Source: Apostichopus japonicus (Eukaryota; Echinodermata; Holothuroidea; Aspidochirotida; Stichopodidae). From it: a DNA stretch of 64,000 nt. How positions within the stretch are numbered: the first letter of the stretch is position 1; every line of letters begins with the position of its first letter. The translations under genes and the position numbers were made by a program. The stretch spans positions 5,434,001 to 5,498,000 of the forward strand of contig NC_092582.1 in the NCBI RefSeq assembly GCF_037975245.1, in the 5' to 3' direction. A model generated the notes under the pieces. That model made no database searches and had not been told where the DNA came from. It worked only from the letters and a program-made list of their open reading frames with translations. This document shows, piece after piece, positions 61,201 to 64,000 of the stretch.

Positions 61201-63691
61201 TCTTGATGTGTCCTGCTTCACTTTCCCCCTTCCTTGCTTTTCTTTCTCACCCTTCCCTTTTGTTTCTGTTTTCTCATTAATATCTCTCAGATCCACTCTT
61301 TCTAAGTAGTAGTCATGTTGACCTGGTTTCTTTCACTCCCACCCCACCTCATCCCCCACCCTACCTAACCCATCCCACTTCTCTCCCATTATTAGTTACC
61401 CTTTACTATCTCTCCCTCTCTTTAATTCAAGTCTTTGATGATGCTAGTTTTTTATCTTTTCTGATTATCTCCCATCATGGCATACTTTCTATTACCACCA
61501 CTATACTGATGCTACACATGTACTGGTATACCCTTTATTCATACAGAAAGCAGAGAATAGACACATATCTCTGTTTGCCCTGTTTGAGTGCTTCCTTAAT
61601 TAATACTAACAACTCAGCATAATAAAATGCCGCTCCTTCTTGCGTCATTGTCACTGTTGTCAACATATGTTACTACCAGAGAATACTACTGACCTAATTC
61701 TGCGACCTTCTAACTACAAACACAAGATGATGACTCTATACCAGCAAATACACTTAACTCCCACAGTTTGAGCAGGCACGTCAGGCCGACTGCACAAAGA
61801 GGAAAGGAAAATTACAAAGGTTCTTAGTTTTTCATACTGTCTTCTGTCAAGCAATAATTTTACTCTAAAGGTATAAACTACAATTAACATTGAACTACTT
61901 ACAGACTTGTTTCTTTAAAACTTCTAGATATGGAGAAACTTCTTACAGATCAATTACCAAATTATTAAAATTTCTATTACAATGACCACAGCTAAAGCGA
62001 CTTATCAACTGTCAATTTGCAAATCCACAAAATAATAAATAAATGAAAATAAATATAAATGACCCTGGCAAACTGTAACTGTGATATATAATATGCACAT
62101 TAAATATACTGTGGAAAACCTGCCTTGTTTGGAACCAAGTTTACACGTAAAATACATCATTAATGCAAAATGCAAAGGGACAAAAGTAACAGCGAAAAGT
62201 TCCTTTCAGCTCAGTATCGTCCCTTATTATCAATTACTTGAAGATTGTAAACTCTAAACTTCTTGGAGATGGCACATTGCCAAAGTGAATGATCAATACA
62301 TTGTTTAATACCATGTAAAATGAATAAATAAACTATTTCAATCATCTAGGTTATTGATTAGTACTTACAGAAAGAGGTACCAAGGTTCTTCTAGACTTAC
62401 TCATAGATCATATTCTAGGTTATTAATTAGTTTGGCTAGGGTTGTCAACTTACATCAAGGCTTCCTGTTTATTATTCAACTACTGATAGTTGGCTAGTGT
62501 TCATCCAGACTTATCTACATTTCACATCCAGTTAAAGTATTACTCAGCTGTTGCTAGGGCTGTAGACTTACTCCAAGTCTTCTTCCAGAGTTCTGCCAGA
62601 ATGACCTAAATTTCACACTTTATAATTTATATGACCAGCTGTTGCTGGGGCTGTATAGACTTACCCCAAGTCTTCTTTCAGTTCATTTATTAACTATCAT
62701 TAAGAGTTCTTTCACACTCTTATTTATTGTATAATCAGCTGTTACCGGGGCGACAGACTTACCCCAAGTCTTCTTCCAGCTCATTTATCAGCTGTTTCTT
62801 TTCTTTAACCTCTGCTCTACTTCTCTGAAGTAGATGCTGCAGTTCTGTCAGCTGTCTAGATGCCTCCTGCAGCTCACCTCTGGCTCTGTTTCGCTCTACA
62901 TCTAATTCTCTTGAGTGAGTCTGATGTTCACTAACCTCGTCAACCTTGGCACTGAGGGCTTCCTCTAACTCAGAGACTAACAGACAGGAAAAGTACAAGA
63001 ATGAAACATTAGATTTACAACATGATTATAAAATTACTCCCAAATGCACAAGGAACCGACGGCAATTGCCCTACAATGCCAATTAACGTGGCATTTAACA
63101 AGAAATGTCAAACATTTAATACCACAGCAGCAAACCAGGTGCAGATATGATAAATGGTGAGTACACATCAGTAAATCAAGAAATGTTCGAGTGACAGCGA
63201 TACATAGCGTCCCCATTACAAGCAGTTTAATGGCATAAAATACTAATTTATGAATGTTTGAAAAACTATACTATGAACTGCATTCTGACCTCAAAAGTCA
63301 CGATATCTACTCGTTATAAGTCACACTCACCGTGTGGATTTATTGTGTTGGCTACCGCTGGGGTGAGATAAGGAAGACAGCTTCGGTTACTTCGTAGACC
63401 ATATGATACCCGGAAAATCCGGGTATAAACCAAGCAAGGGCTAACCGGGTTGACCTTGTAATGAAGGCATAGTTTTAAATAAGTACTCAAATATGGTGAT
63501 TTCCAAACTAGTGATTTATATCATTACCTTTTTGCTTTTCTTCTGTCAATTTCTTCTCCAGTGTCTGTAGCTGACACTGTACAGCAACTAATTGGTCATT
63601 TTGTTTGGATTCAGTCTTCTGATGACCACTGACCTCTGTCTCTAGAGAAATAGTTTTCCTCTGAAGTTGCTGCAATTCCACTTTGACTTTA
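52218..63691 (-). CDS. long coiled-coil protein, 3' eleven exons (partial, N-terminus off window)
   Basis: Exons, minus strand: 63691-63528, 62976-62763, 60522-60423, 59459-59343, 58682-58539, 57187-57035, 55905-55717, 55484-55284, 54910-53965, 53002-52942, 52344-52218 (2416 nt, 804 residues plus one split codon). All junctions keep frame, and the phase-0 junctions from 60423 to 54910 are a run of whole-codon exons. The first eight exons are heptad-rich coiled coil (for example KVKVELQQLQRKTISLETEV). The 946-bp exon starts with coiled coil (EAECARLSAQISGYERALYS), then becomes a disordered Ser/Pro-rich region with SFQDMLSYVNRKML. The tail is strongly basic (DTKKKGKLSTTKKHRGKIPK). Centrosomal, cytoskeletal or Golgi roles are typical of such proteins, but I could not place the family. 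Confidence 0.88.
57562..58080. repeat. tandem duplication, period about 271 bp, in an intron
   Basis: The segment starting catcactggtaatttaag (57573) recurs at 57844. Both copies contain tagtttgacctataactaca and taagattcttgtgtgagccc and end in an A-rich run. Differences are scattered substitutions and short indels, so the event is not recent. Confidence 0.88.
60620..60990 (-). repeat. dispersed repeat, copy 2 (coiled-coil gene intron)
   Basis: Complement of the copy in SURF1 intron 4, running from gttaaagggtgtgaagattg to gtcttcaatgcctttaag on the plus strand. It contains an insertion near 60760-60800 relative to copy 1. The ORFs read through it on either strand are incidental. Confidence 0.8.
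62390..62790 (-). repeat. tandem copies of an exon end and splice donor, unit about 95 bp
   Basis: The real donor of exon 62976-62763 reads gacttaccccaagtcttctt on the plus strand at 62756. Near-copies start at about 62663 and 62566, with more decayed ones at 62394 and around 62450-62510. Each holds the exon's last 15-25 bases plus donor and the downstream agctgttgctggggctgta-type intron sequence. Confidence 0.8.
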
Positions 63692-64000
63692 CTGTACAAT
63701 GGAAATAAAGGGAATTAGGTTGGTTATCTACCGGCCGAGCTTGGTAAACTTGACTATATAGTTGAGGGTGCTGGATACTGGCTGCACTCAATTGGATGCC
63801 CTCAGTGACATGCTGTACTGCTTGAACTGTGCACACTTGGGTGTGACAAGACTATTAACCAAAACAACTATTATAACAATAACTCTGTGCACGTTCAAAA
63901 TCTTAATGTGCATATCATATAGGCATGCATCGGTTATACATCGCATGCCAATAACATACAATCATTTGCCGTGTTATTACCCTTCCATATTGGTTATAAT

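Noticed and set aside
52218-63691. Assignment of the coiled-coil gene to CCDC62 or a kinesin tail
   Set aside because: Superficial resemblance of coiled-coil segments only; the C-terminal sequence did not match what I recall of these proteins.

Overview
The window is animal nuclear DNA. It has many short exons with GT-AG introns, AT-rich intergenic sequence, long TA, G/C and AGG simple repeats, tRNA-derived SINE-like elements and foldback or MITE-type elements. A FAS-like type I polyketide synthase (PKS) next to ordinary metazoan genes (FMO, PFDN6, SURF1) suggests an invertebrate deuterostome. An echinoderm, perhaps a sea cucumber, is my best guess, but this is inference. All gene models were spliced by eye from the sequence and none has transcript support. 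Residue numbers refer to these models.

Layout. 1-345: a 133-bp tandem repeat. 1478-2437 (+): last coding exon of a flavin-containing monooxygenase. 5915-12166 (+): a seven-exon gene not evident as one open frame. It encodes a 277-residue protein with a signal peptide, one thrombospondin type-1 repeat, a transmembrane helix and a cytoplasmic tail with four tyrosine motifs; I do not recognise it as a known family. 14039-26482 (-): a five-exon type I PKS of about 2427 residues with a 6.7-kb central exon. Its KS, AT and ACP catalytic residues are intact, but the DH, methyltransferase, ER and KR motifs are degraded and there is no thioesterase. 22917-29858: mostly the PKS 5' intron, upstream DNA and repeats. 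29859-35303: a 5.4-kb foldback element whose arms are made of 300-bp units around a transposon-type ORF. 38137-42931 (-): prefoldin subunit 6 with a minisatellite and a 712-bp inverted-repeat element in its introns. 43845-48683 (+): SURF1, divergent from PFDN6. 52218-63691 (-): eleven 3'-terminal exons of a long coiled-coil protein that continues past the right edge.

How the genes relate. PFDN6 and SURF1 are housekeeping genes sharing a roughly 0.9-kb divergent promoter. The receptor-like gene and the PKS are convergent, with 3' ends about 1.9 kb apart. The intact condensing and carrier functions of the PKS, with every reductive centre apparently lost, predict an unreduced, possibly aromatic, polyketide chain released without an integral thioesterase. 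Whether the nearby FMO has anything to do with it is unknown. The most novel items are the receptor-like gene, the PKS domain decay and the foldback element.
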